Source: Lotus japonicus (taxonomy: Eukaryota > Streptophyta > Magnoliopsida > Fabales > Fabaceae). From it: a stretch of 64,000 bases of DNA. The translations under genes and the position numbers were made by a program. Below the pieces are notes generated by a model, which saw nothing but the letters and a program-made list of their open reading frames with translations, ran no database searches and was not told the DNA's origin. The stretch covers positions 5,957,001 to 6,021,000 of the forward strand of contig NC_080045.1 in the NCBI RefSeq assembly GCF_012489685.1, given 5' to 3'. Shown here piece by piece: positions 1 to 10,755 of the stretch (its first letter is position 1; every line of letters begins with the position of its first letter).

Positions 1-359
1 CTATTTAGGGAAAAGAGTGTCAACAAGTAATGAGGAGCATGTTAAGAATTTATCTTCTTGAACTTTATTAAAAGTGTGATAGTTTTATTACTTCATATGC
101 ATATATGACCACTTTATGTTCTTCCCATGAATAGCTGTATTTCACTAGCAATGTCACTTTAGCAAATCTTGTATGTTCATCAAGCTAATCACTTTTATTT
201 TAGTATTTTTTCACTAATAGTGCCACTTTATGTTCATCATGCTATTATAACTATTGTATTGGTATTATATAAAGCAAGTTTCTTTAAAGGATCACAGAGA
301 TTGGAGAAATATATATATATCTGGAATGTCTAATCCTTTACGATGCTAGTGGTACATAT

Positions 360-589
360 AGAGTCGGTTTATACGACTGATGCAAAAAATAACTACATTT
401 GTATCGACCAAGCATAAAAGAGCGTTGCGTCGCCTACCGACTCTAACTTTTTGCAGCGGCTAAAAAACCGACGCAAAAAGCTAGCTTCAACCCTTTTCAT
501 GTGTTGGCCCTGACACTGATGCTACTTTGATGCTAGCACTCCCGTAGCATTAGTTTTATGCCAACACTAATTAACGTTTTCTTGTAATG
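360..589. mobile_element. CACTA-like transposon terminus (degenerate)
   Basis: The right edge reads TTTTCTTGTAATG, one base different from the inverted form of the common CACTACAAGAAAA end of plant CACTA (En/Spm) elements. Inside it are short repeated motifs (GACGCAAAAAG, GCGTCG, GATGCTA) resembling CACTA subterminal repeats. The partner end and transposase are not seen and may lie left of the window. Bases 1-359 are AT-rich and hold nothing I recognise. Confidence 0.4.
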
Positions 590-1656
590 CGTGTTACATT
601 GCTTCACAACAATCCATCATTTCAATATACATATATAAGGGCCCGTTTGGAGCACTGTATTAGGCCTGATTGTATTAGCTAATACAATACATTATGGGCT
701 TATCAGTTGTTTGGGGCTTACGTTGTATTGTATAACTTAATCCATCAAACCATCCTTAGGTGGGATTAGACCTGATAAGCCATGATATATTAGCCACTTA
801 AAAATTATTCCAGCCCTAACCCCATTCATCAAGAACGCTTCGCTCACGTATTGTTTCATCTTCCTCTTCTTTCTCCCTTCACCTTCCTCTTCTTCCTCTG
901 CCAGCGTTGTCCCATTCATCTCTTCTTCTTTCACGTTCTTGTTCTTCCTCTTCTCTGTCAAGTAAGTTATTTTGCTCTACTGCTATTTTACAATTCTCGT
1001 CTTTTCATCTTCTTTTTTTTGTTTTTTCTTTCAGTTTTTGCATCATCTTGTCAAATTGCAGTTTCCCTTGTATTGAAATTTTCTTGCTTGACTGAATATG
1101 TACATTGTTTTTTGTTTTCCCCAATTCTTTTTACTTTTAGGGTTTAGTTTTTTTTTAAACATGCCAAAATTTGAAAGCTTCATGGTTGAATGAAAAACAG
1201 AGTGAACAAAAACTTCTAATCCACTTCTTTATCATGATTAAATAATCTAGGAGAAACCACAAACACTAGCATCATTAGAATTGGCTTTTACGGTTTATTA
1301 CTATCATGGGGATCTGTTGGTTTATGTTTGTTTTTTCCCTAGCTGGTATAATTTTCAGATCTTATTATATACTACAAATTGGGGGTTTCACTAAAATTAT
1401 AGTAGCTTGGTGCAGGCTCATGATATTTAAAGCTTTGGATAGCTTTTGGGCTCTTAGCTACTGGTTTATTTGATTTTGGGGATGTTATGTTATTTCACTT
1501 GCAGGCTTTGATAGAGTGATAGCCACTTATTCAATGTCTGGCATGTTGTATTAATGTGTTGTTTGTGTTTATCTTTTGAGGGATACTTGTTTAGATTTTG
1601 AACCTCTTTTGAGAGAGTTTGTTCCCAACTCTTTCTCTTTAAAAAAAAAGCTTCTT

Positions 1657-1774
1657 GATAAGCTACTGTTAGTGTTAATGAGCATCTTTTAATGTATAAT
1701 GGATTGAATTGGTAAATTTTGTTACATGCTTGACCTTTGGATAAGCTACTGTTAGTGTTGTTGAGCATCATTTA
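1657..1774. repeat. Short tandem duplication in the Harbinger 5' intron
   Basis: A block of about 35 bp beginning GATAAGCTACTGTTAGTG occurs near 1657 and again near 1739. Both lie in the presumed 5'-UTR intron of the Harbinger transposase gene. A sequence at about 1810-1868 (GGGTTGAAGTATC, then TTCAATATAT, then GCTTATAAA) resembles the 3' tail of the plant LINE at 11570-11627 and may be a very short 5'-truncated LINE insertion. Confidence 0.45.
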
Positions 1775-2039
1775 TGCAGTTTTTTTCCTATCTTTCTTTA
1801 TAACCTTGTTTTAAATTGGGTTGAAGTATCTCTTCTACTTCTATTCAATATATCTTTAGCTTATAAATATTAAATGTGTGCTTGTTTTAATGAGCTTTAT
1901 TTGATCTAAACTGTTTCTATATAAATTGTTAAACTATTTCTATATTAAAGTATTTCTAATGAGTTGCTTATATATCATCAAAACCGTTTCTATATACAGC
2001 TTTTTAGTTAATTTTTTAATTTTTTAAATTTTAGGTGAA

Positions 2040-3300
2040 ATGGATCCAAATAAAGGTTCTGATCCAAATCAATGGTTAAATAACCCTAATGAGTGGCTTA
2101 ATAGTATAAGTGAGCTTCTAAATGCCTTGTCAACTTGCTTGACAATGGAACAAGCTTTTTTAGAGACAACAATTGTGTGTATTTTATCATACCTACAATT
2201 GTGTCAAGTGGGTAAAAGGCAATATGAAAGGCTCCAAGAGAGACATGTAATACCAATGGTAAGAGAAGAATCAAGGGTGTCATTCATGAGGAGGCTAATA
2301 AATGATGATGTTACATGTGTGGAACAGCTGCGGATGGATACTAATACGTTTCGTGTGTTGTGTTCTCTTCTACGTGTTGAGGGTGGGCTAAAGGAAGATG
2401 GGCTAGTGCCTAGAAGAACAAGTCGCTATATTTTTACACATTTTGGCTCACCATGCTAAAAACCGTGTCATAAAATTTAAATATCAAAGGTCTAGGGAAA
2501 CTGTTAGTAGATACTTCAATTTAGTGTTAAATTATGTTGTAAGGTTGCATAAGAACTTACTTAGAGCACCAGATCCAGTTCCTGAGGATTGCATTGACAA
2601 TTGGTGGAAATGGTTTAAGGTATGAATAATAGTAGAGAAATTTTTTTCTTTTTTAATTATGATATGGTTTCTATATATATAACAAGATTTAAAGTTGTTA
2701 AAAGGACTTTGTTTATATATTTTAGGGCTGTCTTGGAGCACTAGATGGGACCTATATTCCTATTAATGTCCCGGAGATTGATAAACCAAGATATAGAAGT
2801 CAGAAAGGTGAAATTGCAACAAATGTCTTAGGAGTATGCTCTCGGGATATGCAATTTATATATGTGTTACCGGGTTGGGAGGGTTCAACTTCAGATTCTA
2901 GGGCGTTGCGTGATGCAATTAATAGGAGAAATGGTCTTAAGGTTCCCACAGGTAATAATTTGAAAATGACATCCAAATTCAAGATTTTATTAAACTAAAG
3001 TTAGATATTTAATCTATTCTATTGGTTCTTGAAATAGGAAACTACTACTTGGTAGATGTTGGGTATACAAATGGAGAAGGGTTTCTTGCCCCTTATAGAG
3101 GAAGTCGATACCATCTTAGTGAGTGGAGACATAGACGTGCTCCAACGACTCCCAAAGAACTATTCAACAAGCGACATGCTCAAGCTAGAAATGTGATAGA
3201 AAGAACATTTGAATTACTTAAGATGCGCTGGGCAATTCTGTTTTTTATCTCCATGACTTTAGACTTTTGTTTGTTTTCTTTCCCTACAATGTGTTGTTGA
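2040..3300 (+). pseudogene. PIF/Harbinger (HARBI1/ALP1-like) transposase, frameshifted and C-terminally truncated
   Basis: Three exons can be read: 2040-2619, 2726-2951 and 3038-3300, with GT-AG introns between them. The product resembles the DDE_Tnp_4 nuclease of PIF/Harbinger transposases, which cut and paste the element. The first catalytic Asp is in GALDGTYI, the second in GSTSDSRAL, and the Glu is in NVIERTFELLKMRW. The N-terminal part (MDPNKGSDPNQW...) starts at the ATG just after a likely 5'-UTR intron acceptor. The gene is damaged. Near 2405-2415 the frame changes: the upstream frame runs to a stop at 2457, while the conserved continuation (AHHAKNRVIKFKYQRS) is in another frame. After MRWAIL the sequence departs from the family and stops at 3298-3300, so the usual C-terminal part is missing. 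It could still be a source of small RNA, but a working enzyme is unlikely. Confidence 0.8.
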
Positions 3301-4045
3301 ACCTTTAGTTTGTTTTTGTGTGCATCTTGCTTTATATACTTATTGGGGCTATTTTTTGAACAATTGGTAGCTCCTTGTTTGGTGTATGGAAAGAAAACTT
3401 ACTACTTTATTATGGATTTATATACAATATTATTTGGCTATTTTGGATGTGTTGTACTAAAAGATGTACAATTTTTGTTTGTTTATTATATAATTATTAT
3501 TTTGATCGAAATTCCTACTGGAATATGTATGTCAATTGCATTTGCTTGGTTGAAAACAAATGTCAAATAAGATATTCTAACAACAGTGGAAATATATAAG
3601 CTACAATTTTTATGTCAATTTCACTTGCTTGTGCTTGTTTGTTGCCGTAAAATATTTTTTTTTAATTGGACTTTTATTTTCTCAAAAAATTTCAACACAT
3701 CAAAAACAAAAACAAAAACCATTTTTTATTAAAGGGTATTTTTGTACAAATATTCAATTTTTATACTATCCATCATTATTCAGTGCCTCACCAAACATAG
3801 TATTGTATCTATATACTTTAGAAAAAAGGAACGTTGTGAGCCTCACCTAGCTGATTTGGCACTCAAAGAATAACTCTCATCCAACCCCCCTTTTTGCTTG
3901 ACAAGTGTCAATCCCTCCATCATTCTGAGCAATTTATTATAAGCCCATTTTCTTTGATTTAGGTAGTGAGGCCCATCATTGACAACCTTGATTGTGCTTG
4001 ATTTTTTGTTTTTAATGCTTAACTTTTTTTTCATTTAAAATATAA

Positions 4046-4440
4046 ATTAGAATTGATTACATTTAATGCTTGACTTTTTATTCATTAAAAATAAAAATCG
4101 TGAAATTGAATTCGAGATTCAAATTCATACAAGTTTTATTTTTGAAGGTTACACAATTTACTACCGATATTAATTATGAGGATTTTTTTTATTTGATTAA
4201 AACTGTTTTACTTCTCTAAAATAAAAATTCAAATTTGAATAAAAAAACAAATTAGAATTGATTACATTTAATGTTTGACTTTTTATTCATTAAAATTAAA
4301 AACCATGAAATTGAATTCGGATTCAAATTCACACAAGTTTTATTTTCGGATGTTACAAATTTAATGTCGATATTAATTATGATGATTTTATTTTATTTAT
4401 TTGATTAAAACAGTTTTAATTCTCCAAAATAAAATTAAAA
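4046..4440. repeat. 205-bp tandem duplication inside Helitron
   Basis: A unit starting ATTAGAATTGATTACATT occurs at 4046 and again at 4251, about 205 bp apart, with moderate divergence along both units. Further right, near 4740, 4930, 5270 and 5450, a looser motif recurs: a T-rich lead, GTTTARRTTAC, then a motif like AAAACTCATAGGGG. This suggests a diverged array filling much of the Helitron. Confidence 0.7.
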
Positions 4441-5659
4441 AATAGAATGAATTTTTTTTTAGCATGTTCAAATTTGAATCAAAATATTCTTTTAATATTG
4501 TTTTAATTAGCATTGATTCCATTTAATGCTATCGAATTTGAGCATTTCAAATGAAAAAAAATCAAATTTAGTCATCATATTCAAATAAAGACATTGAAAT
4601 GAAAAAAGATATATTTCAAATGAAAAGTCAATGGAATAGTTTTTTCACCTTTAGTCACCGTTAACCATAATTCCAACTCAACTATATATAACATGCATCG
4701 CATTACCAATCGGAGAATGTCGTAAGAGCATTAAAAAATATTAATATATAACATATTTTTATTTATGTTTAGGTTACGGGGTGTAAAGCTCATAGGGGGA
4801 ATATTTTAAATAAAAAATAATTTAGTGTAAGAAAAAGAAGCTCTAAAATAATTTTAGTTTTTTTTTCATGATTCTATAAATAATCTTAAGAGTAAATATA
4901 TATTTAAGTATGGAATTTTAATAATAGAAATATGTTATATAATCTTCTTTTATTTACGTTCAAATTACACGGTAAAAAACTCATACGGGAATAGACTTTA
5001 TACAATATTATTTTCAAATTTATAAATAAATTTAATATAATTTCACTCATTTTTCATGATTATTTAATAATGTTGGATGTGTACGTGAATACAAGTATTT
5101 TCTAATTTATTAAGTGCATTGTTTTCTTTATCAATCATATGAAAAAAATTATGTCCATTGAACGAGTAAAAATGACCCAAATTGATTGACAGTGAATTTG
5201 CTAAAGTAAGATATAGGTACATGTATAAAACACAAGAGAAAATTATCCATGCAGGGTAAAGAGTTAATACATATTATATATTGTTTTTATGTTTAAATTA
5301 CAATGTTATAAGTTTTAATGGGGAAGAGCATTTTACATGATAATACTTACATGTAAAAATTAATAGGAAAATAAATTTTAATAATATTGCTTTATTTTAC
5401 AATGTAGTTTCATATTAAAAGTGTTTTGCATAAAAATAAAGTCTATTATAATTTCAATTTTTTTCAAATTACAAGGCAGAAAACTCTCATGAGAAATAAC
5501 ATTTTAGCACGAAAATGCTTTAATGTTAAATTTAATAAGAAAATAAAATTTCATATGATTTAATAACATTTTTCATACTTATTTTGATAATTTCATGCGT
5601 AAATTTATGTAAAAAAAATTAGATTTTGTGTTGGTAGTATTTCATATATTGTGGTGTGG

Positions 5660-5877
5660 TGTTGTTTTATTTTTTTTACAAAAATGGTAGAACGGAGAGA
5701 AAGTACCGGGCAGGGCGCCAGTGACATGCTGGGGAGGCCAGTAGAGGCCCACTCCTAGAAGGAGCGTCGGGGGATCTCCCCAGGGTTGCCTACCAACTAG
5801 AATTTTACTGACCACAAGGGGATTAGAACCCTCGATCTTTGGGAGGTAAGAGCTAAATCTGGAACCTAAAGTCAGGT
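5660..5877 (-). mobile_element. SINE-like insertion (poly-A tailed)
   Basis: Read on the minus strand this GC-richer block contains GAGGGTTCTAATCCCC, close to a pol III box B (GGTTCRANNCC), and ends in an A-rich tail (AAAAAAAATAAAAC). Its composition differs sharply from the AT-rich Helitron around it. A box A is not clear, so the SINE call is tentative. It could be another short retroposon. Confidence 0.4.
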
Positions 5878-6339
5878 GTGCCAACCCATGTTGGTTGTGA
5901 TGTGGTTTTATTGAATACTCATATTTGTCATATTTTAATTCCATCAAGTTAAAATCTCAGCAAAATCGAGTTTTTAGCATGTCAAATTTGTATAAACCTA
6001 TTTATTAATCCATGTCCCAAAGACCCAAACACAAGAGAAAATTTCGCTGTGCAACACACAGATAAAATAATAAACAAAGTGGCAAGATACTTGATTTTAT
6101 ATACACATCAAATTTCTTAATGTAGGGGATTTATGATTTTATAATCAATTTTCATCTAAATTGTGCCAACCCATGTTGGTTGTGGTGTTGTTTTATGGAA
6201 TACTCATATTTGTCACATTTTAATTCCATCAAGTTAAAATCTCAGCAAAGTCTAGTTTTTAGCATGTCAAATTTGTATAAACCTATTTATTAATCCATGT
6301 CCCAAACACAAGAGAAAATTTCGCCGTGCAACGCACGGG
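5878..6339. repeat. Duplicated Helitron 3'-terminal region
   Basis: Two copies of about 180 bp start GTGCCAACCCATGTTGG at 5878 and 6163. Both lead into ACAAGAGAAAATTTCG and then the terminal hairpin. The inner hairpin (CTGTGC-AAC-ACACAG, 6047-6061) has lost one pair and is not followed by CTAG. The outer one is intact and is the true end. Confidence 0.8.
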
Positions 6340-6352
6340 TAAAAAACACTAG
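6324..6352 (+). other. Helitron 3' terminal hairpin and CTAG end
   Basis: The stem CCGTGC (6324-6329) pairs with GCACGG (6333-6338) across an AAC loop. Fourteen bases later the element ends at CTAG (6349-6352) next to a T. In Helitrons this hairpin marks the rolling-circle termination signal. Confidence 0.85.
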
Positions 6353-6855
6353 TTAATTTAAACAGTCTCACCAAACGCTGTATAGTATTAAGTTTTTATC
6401 AGGCATAATACTATCAGGCCTTATACTATCAGGCCAAATACTATCAGGTCTTATACTATACAGCATACCTAACAGGTCCTAAGAGATTGAAACTCCCAAA
6501 ACTAATTCCTAACATAAAGTTTCTGTTTTAATATAAAACAAAAATAAAAAATAATGTAGTTAACAAGATACACATATTGTGATGATCTTATCTAAAGATT
6601 AACAACTAACTTATTCTCTAACTCAGTCAACTCTGTGGTAGAGCCGTGCTGAAATGATATCAATATCACCCTTTTATTTCTAGACATATATATGGACCAC
6701 TTCTAAAAAGAGGGGCCTCTCTTCGCTTTTTAAAAAAGGTTGCGAAAGTAAATATAACCACTAAATAAGTAATGAAACACATAATAAAAATTTAAAAAAC
6801 AGAAAAACACATACATTTACTTCGCTTCTTATCATAATAGAAATAAAATATAAAG

Positions 6856-7381
6856 GGCTTAAATATGTTTTTAATCCCTCTAAAATTATGGTTCTTTAGT
6901 TTAGGCTCCTCTATTTTTTTTAAACACTTCTAAATGGAAAATAATATTGAGGTTTCAACCCTTGTCGTCACCTTCCGTCTTGAGAGAGACCTAAACCAAT
7001 GAACCATAATTTTAGAGGACCTAGGACCATGATAAAAATTGGGTTTAGGTCCCTTTAAAATCATGGTTCTTTGGTTTAGGTCTCTCTAAAATTATGGTTC
7101 TTTGGTTTAGGTCCCTCTAAAATCATGCACGCCATCGTTTGTTAGGAGAATGCGGCGTTGTATTATTGTAAGTTCTCTGTTCCGAATATTTCCTAAAAGT
7201 AGACGACAAGTTTTAAATCATATATCTCGTTGTCGTTTTCAACAGATAATGGACGAAATGCGATTATAAGAGTTGAAACCTCAATATTATTTTTCATTTA
7301 GGAGTATTTTCTATACAAAATAATTTAGAGGGGTTTAAACCATAGAACCCAATTTTAGAGAGACAAAAACATATTTAAGCC
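6856..7381. mobile_element. Mutator-type MITE (GGCTTAAATATG family)
   Basis: The ends are GGCTTAAATATGTTTTTA and its near-inverse ending CATATTTAAGCC. The flanks AATATAAAG (6847-6855) and AATAGAAAG (7382-7390) match at 8 of 9 bases, as expected of a 9-bp Mutator target duplication. Within are repeated arms of the type TAGGTCCCTYTAAAATYATGG. No coding capacity. The family is typical of legume genomes. From 7391 to 8058 I see no gene, only AT-rich DNA with an A-tract at 7411-7427. Confidence 0.75.
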
Positions 7382-8063
7382 AATAGAAAGGCAAAGAGGA
7401 GGAGGAAACAGAAAAAAAAAAAAAAAACTCTATCAAGAAAAAAACTCACAAGAACTGAGTCAGGTAAGTCACTCATTTCAGTGTTGTGGTTATAATGTGT
7501 GATAATCATATATTCAAGATTCCGTAGTTTTCTGTAAACTGAATGTATTATCATGAAAACTTTTTACTAATAAACAAATTCTTGACAGATATATAAATTT
7601 TAGCTTAAATTCGTGATTAAATTGTGATTCAACTTGCTATAATGTTTTAATTTTTTAACAGCACCTTCCTCTTGTCCTTTCTCACGTTGCCATTCAATTA
7701 TCTTTTTCAGAAAAATAATCCCAACATATATACACACATGTTGAATCTTCTCTTCCATTTTTTGGAACAGAGACATGTTCAAACAAGGTGCCAGCACATT
7801 CAAACGGTCAAACCTGGATACCAGTCTAAAAAGCGACCGTGCTTAAGAATTAAGATAACCATCATGCGACTAAACTCTTCATGTAAATCAAACCTTTTGA
7901 ATTATATATGTAATTTTCAAATCTTCAAATGAGTTCAATTTGTTAAAAGTTCTACATTTGCCCTAGAGATATGACCAAACAAATGTTTATAAAGAGTAGA
8001 GCAACCGTCAATTCTTGAGTTAATAACATTTGGGTTGAGTCTCCCCAATTCTAATACAGTTAG

Positions 8064-8248
8064 TGTTGGAATCAAGTGTTTAAATTAAGTCACACATCGG
8101 AGAAGGTAGAGTAAAAGAGAGAGTTTATAAGGAGATGAACTCATAAACCTAATGCCTTAAGATTTTAGGTTAAGATGTGGTGTCAAATATCTCCTTGATG
8201 TCTCCCCTCGGCTTTGCCCATGGGTCCTCGCCGTGATTCTCCCCAACA
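8064..8248. mobile_element. Solo LTR (185 bp, TRIM-like)
   Basis: The block begins TGTTGG and ends CCAACA, the usual TG...CA ends of an LTR, and is bounded by a perfect 5-bp duplication GTTAG (8059-8063 and 8249-8253). It contains CACATCGG, often seen at the same place in short plant LTRs. No internal domain or second LTR is present, so it is best read as a solo LTR left by recombination, or one end of a TRIM. The AT-rich DNA from 8254 to 8638 holds nothing else I recognise. Confidence 0.75.
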
Positions 8249-8638
8249 GTTAGAATTATTAATATTAATTTATAACTTTATAAGTTTCAGAATAGAATTT
8301 TAAAAAATAAATTGTGGCTACAACTAATATTTTAATTTTTAAGAGAATTGTCTTATGTTAAATGATGAATTAATAAAAATTAACAATAACTTAATTATTA
8401 AGTAAAATAAGATATGATTGTTCTAAGAAAAATAACTATTTATCAATTTGATCACTTTTATTTTTCACAAAACATGTAAGCGGGTGAGAATCTCACAATC
8501 ACTTAGCTTTTGAAAAGAAGCTGCATAGTGCAGCTTCCGGATCACACTGTGCTTACTGCTTTGAATTGTACATCTACCAGCGCCTAACGCCTGACAACTT
8601 AAACATGCTAAAACATAACTTTCGAAATTAAAAACATA

Positions 8639-9127
8639 TCAAACTTTCTCAATGTTGATCCTGACCAAACTATTGTCACAAACAGTGGAAGATCGCTTAC
8701 ATGAGAAAAAAGAGAAGCCCTTCCATGACTTTGAATCAGTAACACCTTTGGTCAACTTTTTGTTCATCTTAGTATCACTTCTCTGATTCTTGGTGCACTC
8801 TTTGTAAGCTGCTAAGAAAGGATCATCATCATCTTGAACCCAAAGGCCTTTCTTGGAGGAAGTTCTATAAAAAGGGGGTTGAAAAGCACAAGGAGGAAGT
8901 GGAATTTGGAAATCCTGAACAAGGTTTTTGGCTGTAGCTGCTGCTTCTACCGTGCAAGGTGGAGGAGGCAACTTGGGCAAAAAATCATGCTTTCTTGGGA
9001 TTAAATCTTCACCATGATTAGTAGTAGTTTCCTTGGAAACACCAGGTTTCTTCTCCCATGAGAAGGATATCTTTCTTGCTAAATTATGATCTTGTAGTTG
9101 ACTCATTCTCTGAGATTTTTCGGTCAA
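8639..9127 (-). CDS. Small DUF688-like protein, paralogue 1
   Basis: A single-exon gene of 162 aa. The N-terminus has ISFSWEKKPGVSK (about residues 20-32), then PKLPPPPC (about 51-58), then DDDDPFLAAYKECTKN (about 99-114), and a Ser/Lys-rich C-terminus with FFSCKRSS. The order FSWE-x-KPG-x-SK, PPPPC, DPF-x-x-AY-x-x-CTK is that of a plant-specific family annotated as DUF688-like, whose biochemical role is not established. No signal peptide or membrane segment is apparent. The first Met is used; a second Met lies seven codons on. A TATAAAG lies 54-60 bases upstream (9181-9187). The gene at 19333-19704 has the same motif order and is a paralogue. Likely a real host gene, because both copies are open and keep the motifs. 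Confidence 0.75.
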   Translation of the reverse strand: MTEKSQRMSQLQDHNLARKISFSWEKKPGVSKETTTNHGEDLIPRKHDFLPKLPPPPCTVEAAATAKNLVQDFQIPLPPCAFQPPFYRTSSKKGLWVQDDDDPFLAAYKECTKNQRSDTKMNKKLTKGVTDSKSWKGFSFFSCKRSSTVCDNSLVRINIEKV

Positions 9128-9180
9128 TAAAATAAAGACAAGGATTTTGTGAAGTATGATTCTACTACCACTAGCTAGGC

Positions 9181-9189
9181 CTTTATATA
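9181..9189 (-). promoter_or_regulatory. Probable TATA box of DUF688-like gene 1
   Basis: On the minus strand this reads TATATAAAG, about 55-62 bases before the ATG at 9127, a normal distance for a plant core promoter with a short 5' UTR. The next 460 bases upstream (9190-9650) hold no other gene. Confidence 0.5.
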
Positions 9190-9657
9190 TTTGATGATCC
9201 TCCGTATAGTTCCAAATGTCATATATATCTCAATGGACAAGCACATAAAACGTAAGCATATATAATTTTAGTTTTGTGTTTTTTTAATCAAATTATTCTC
9301 GCAATTTCGACTTGAGTGTAATAAAGTTTGAATATCTTCTTAAAAGTGCAATTTCTAAAGATGGAAACTCTCAATCTAGAAATTCAAACGGTCACTTTTA
9401 ATCACTGCAACCAACGTCTATTAAATTCTAATTTTGAGGTTTGAAATAAATTAGGAAAATGAGACAGAGAAGTTGGAAAAATAAGACCAATTAAATTCAC
9501 AAGGGTTTGCATCACCTGGGAGAAGACAAATAGTAAGGAGTTAGAAGGGTATATGACAATCTTATAATATGGTTGACTTGCTCTATTGACACATATAGAA
9601 TATTAACCAAGCACGTATCATCAATCCTCACTTCTTGATTAAGATCACATTTTCTAG

Positions 9658-9941
9658 GAGTAATGATATATACACACCTCATCTTTTAAACACTTCATTT
9701 CCATTTATTTTTGTTTTTATCTCTCTCCTCTTATCATCTGTCACATCTCATACTTTCTCTCTCTTACTTTTTCTTTTCTTCATATCTCTCTCCTCCTCCA
9801 CCTCCTTCCACCTCAAAATGAGGTGTGAAGAAAACATTTTCCCTGGTATGAGATGTGATAGATGATAAGAGGAGAGAGGTAGAAACAAAAATAGATGGAA
9901 ATGAAGTGTTTAAAAGATGAGGTGTGTATATATCATTACTC
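9658..9941. mobile_element. Palindromic dimer of the GAGTAATG MITE family
   Basis: The ends are GAGTAATGATATATACACA and its exact inverse. The left part runs almost the full length of the 185-bp MITE found at 32228 and 56556. The right part is an inverted copy of that MITE's first ~85 bp, joined near 9850. The centre therefore has an inner GAGGTGTGAAG end that is no longer terminal. The flanks do not show a clear target duplication, unlike the other two copies. Confidence 0.7.
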
Positions 9942-10755
9942 GTAATTAGGTTTAAAAAATATCACATTTCACTGGTGTCCAGGGGCGGACCCACGTAGCA
10001 CTGAGGGGGTTCAACTGAACCCCCTGAAAAGAAAAAAAATTCTACTTACCCCCCTGTATTAAATTTTTTTGAACCCCCTGAGATTTTTAATTTGCACCCA
10101 TGACCCCACTTGCACCTCTCTCTCTCACACACTCACAGATCACCCAGTCTTTCTCGCACTCTCAGTCTCATTAGGTCTGGCCGTCAACAAGCATTGAAGC
10201 ACACACGCAGCCCACCACCGGCCACCAGCCCACCACCACGCCACGCCACGCCACCACCGCCGCGCGCCTCTCAATCTCTGTATGTCACGAGAAGTGCTCT
10301 GCGTTGCCAGCGTTGGGAATCTGCACAGCTGCACTCAAGGAGTCAAGGTTTCTTTCTTTCTTATTTATTTTGGTATGGATGTGAATATGTGATGGTCAGA
10401 TGGTGGATGTGGAGTTTAATTGAGTTGGTTTTGAATTTTGATGTTTTGTAGAGAAATGGGTTTACAGTCACAGATGTGTTTTTGTGCAATGTTAGTTCGA
10501 ATGGTTTAGAAATTAGATTGATAGAAATAGAATGATAGTGTTTAGAAATTACAGATGTGTTTTTGTGGCGAGCAACTTTTGGCAGTTTTGGGTAAGAAAG
10601 TGAGGGAGGAGGAGGGGTTCCAGAGAGATTGGAGAAAGGAATAAGATGATGATGGTGTGTTAGAGGGGGAAGGGTTCCAGAGAGGGGGAGGGCTTTTCCC
10701 TTTACACACAGTGAGCACTGTATTTTTCTTTTTAAAATTAAACGTGAGAGTGATT

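Larger units (their letters stand above)
3808..6352 (+). mobile_element. Helitron, non-autonomous, inserted in the Harbinger element
   Basis: The 5' end is TCTATATACTTTAG following an A (3807). The 3' end is a CCGTGC-AAC-GCACGG hairpin (6324-6338), then GTAAAAAACACTAG, with a T after it (6353). TC...CTRR ends inserted between A and T with no target duplication define a Helitron. No Rep/helicase gene is visible, so it depends on an autonomous partner. The 5' end is close to that of the minus-strand Helitron at 12201-16449 (both begin TCTATATA, then TAGAAAA), so they are one family. The interior is AT-rich, with tandem repeats (4046-4440), four diverged repeats between 4740 and 5500, and a SINE-like insert. 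Confidence 0.85.
639..6479 (+). mobile_element. PIF/Harbinger DNA transposon, transposase-bearing, interrupted by a Helitron
   Basis: The left end starts GGGCCCGTTTGG and the right end is an imperfect inverted copy (its complement starts GGACCTGTTAGG). Both sides carry the 3-bp duplication TAA (636-638 and 6480-6482), which is the target preference of PIF/Harbinger elements. A DDE transposase gene related to this superfamily lies at 2040-3300. A GTAAGT donor at 962 and an acceptor at 2033-2034 suggest a 5'-UTR intron before the transposase start. The usual second Harbinger gene (Myb/trihelix-type DNA-binding protein) is not recognisable. About 2.5 kb of its length is a later Helitron (3808-6352). 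The first ~200 bp and the last ~90 bp match the non-autonomous element at 41737-42854. Confidence 0.85.

Noticed and set aside
10110..10451. 113-codon frame rich in Ser, Arg and Pro
   Set aside because: It covers a simple CCACCA-type GC-rich patch in the hAT leader; no conserved domain and an opposite-strand frame is equally open.
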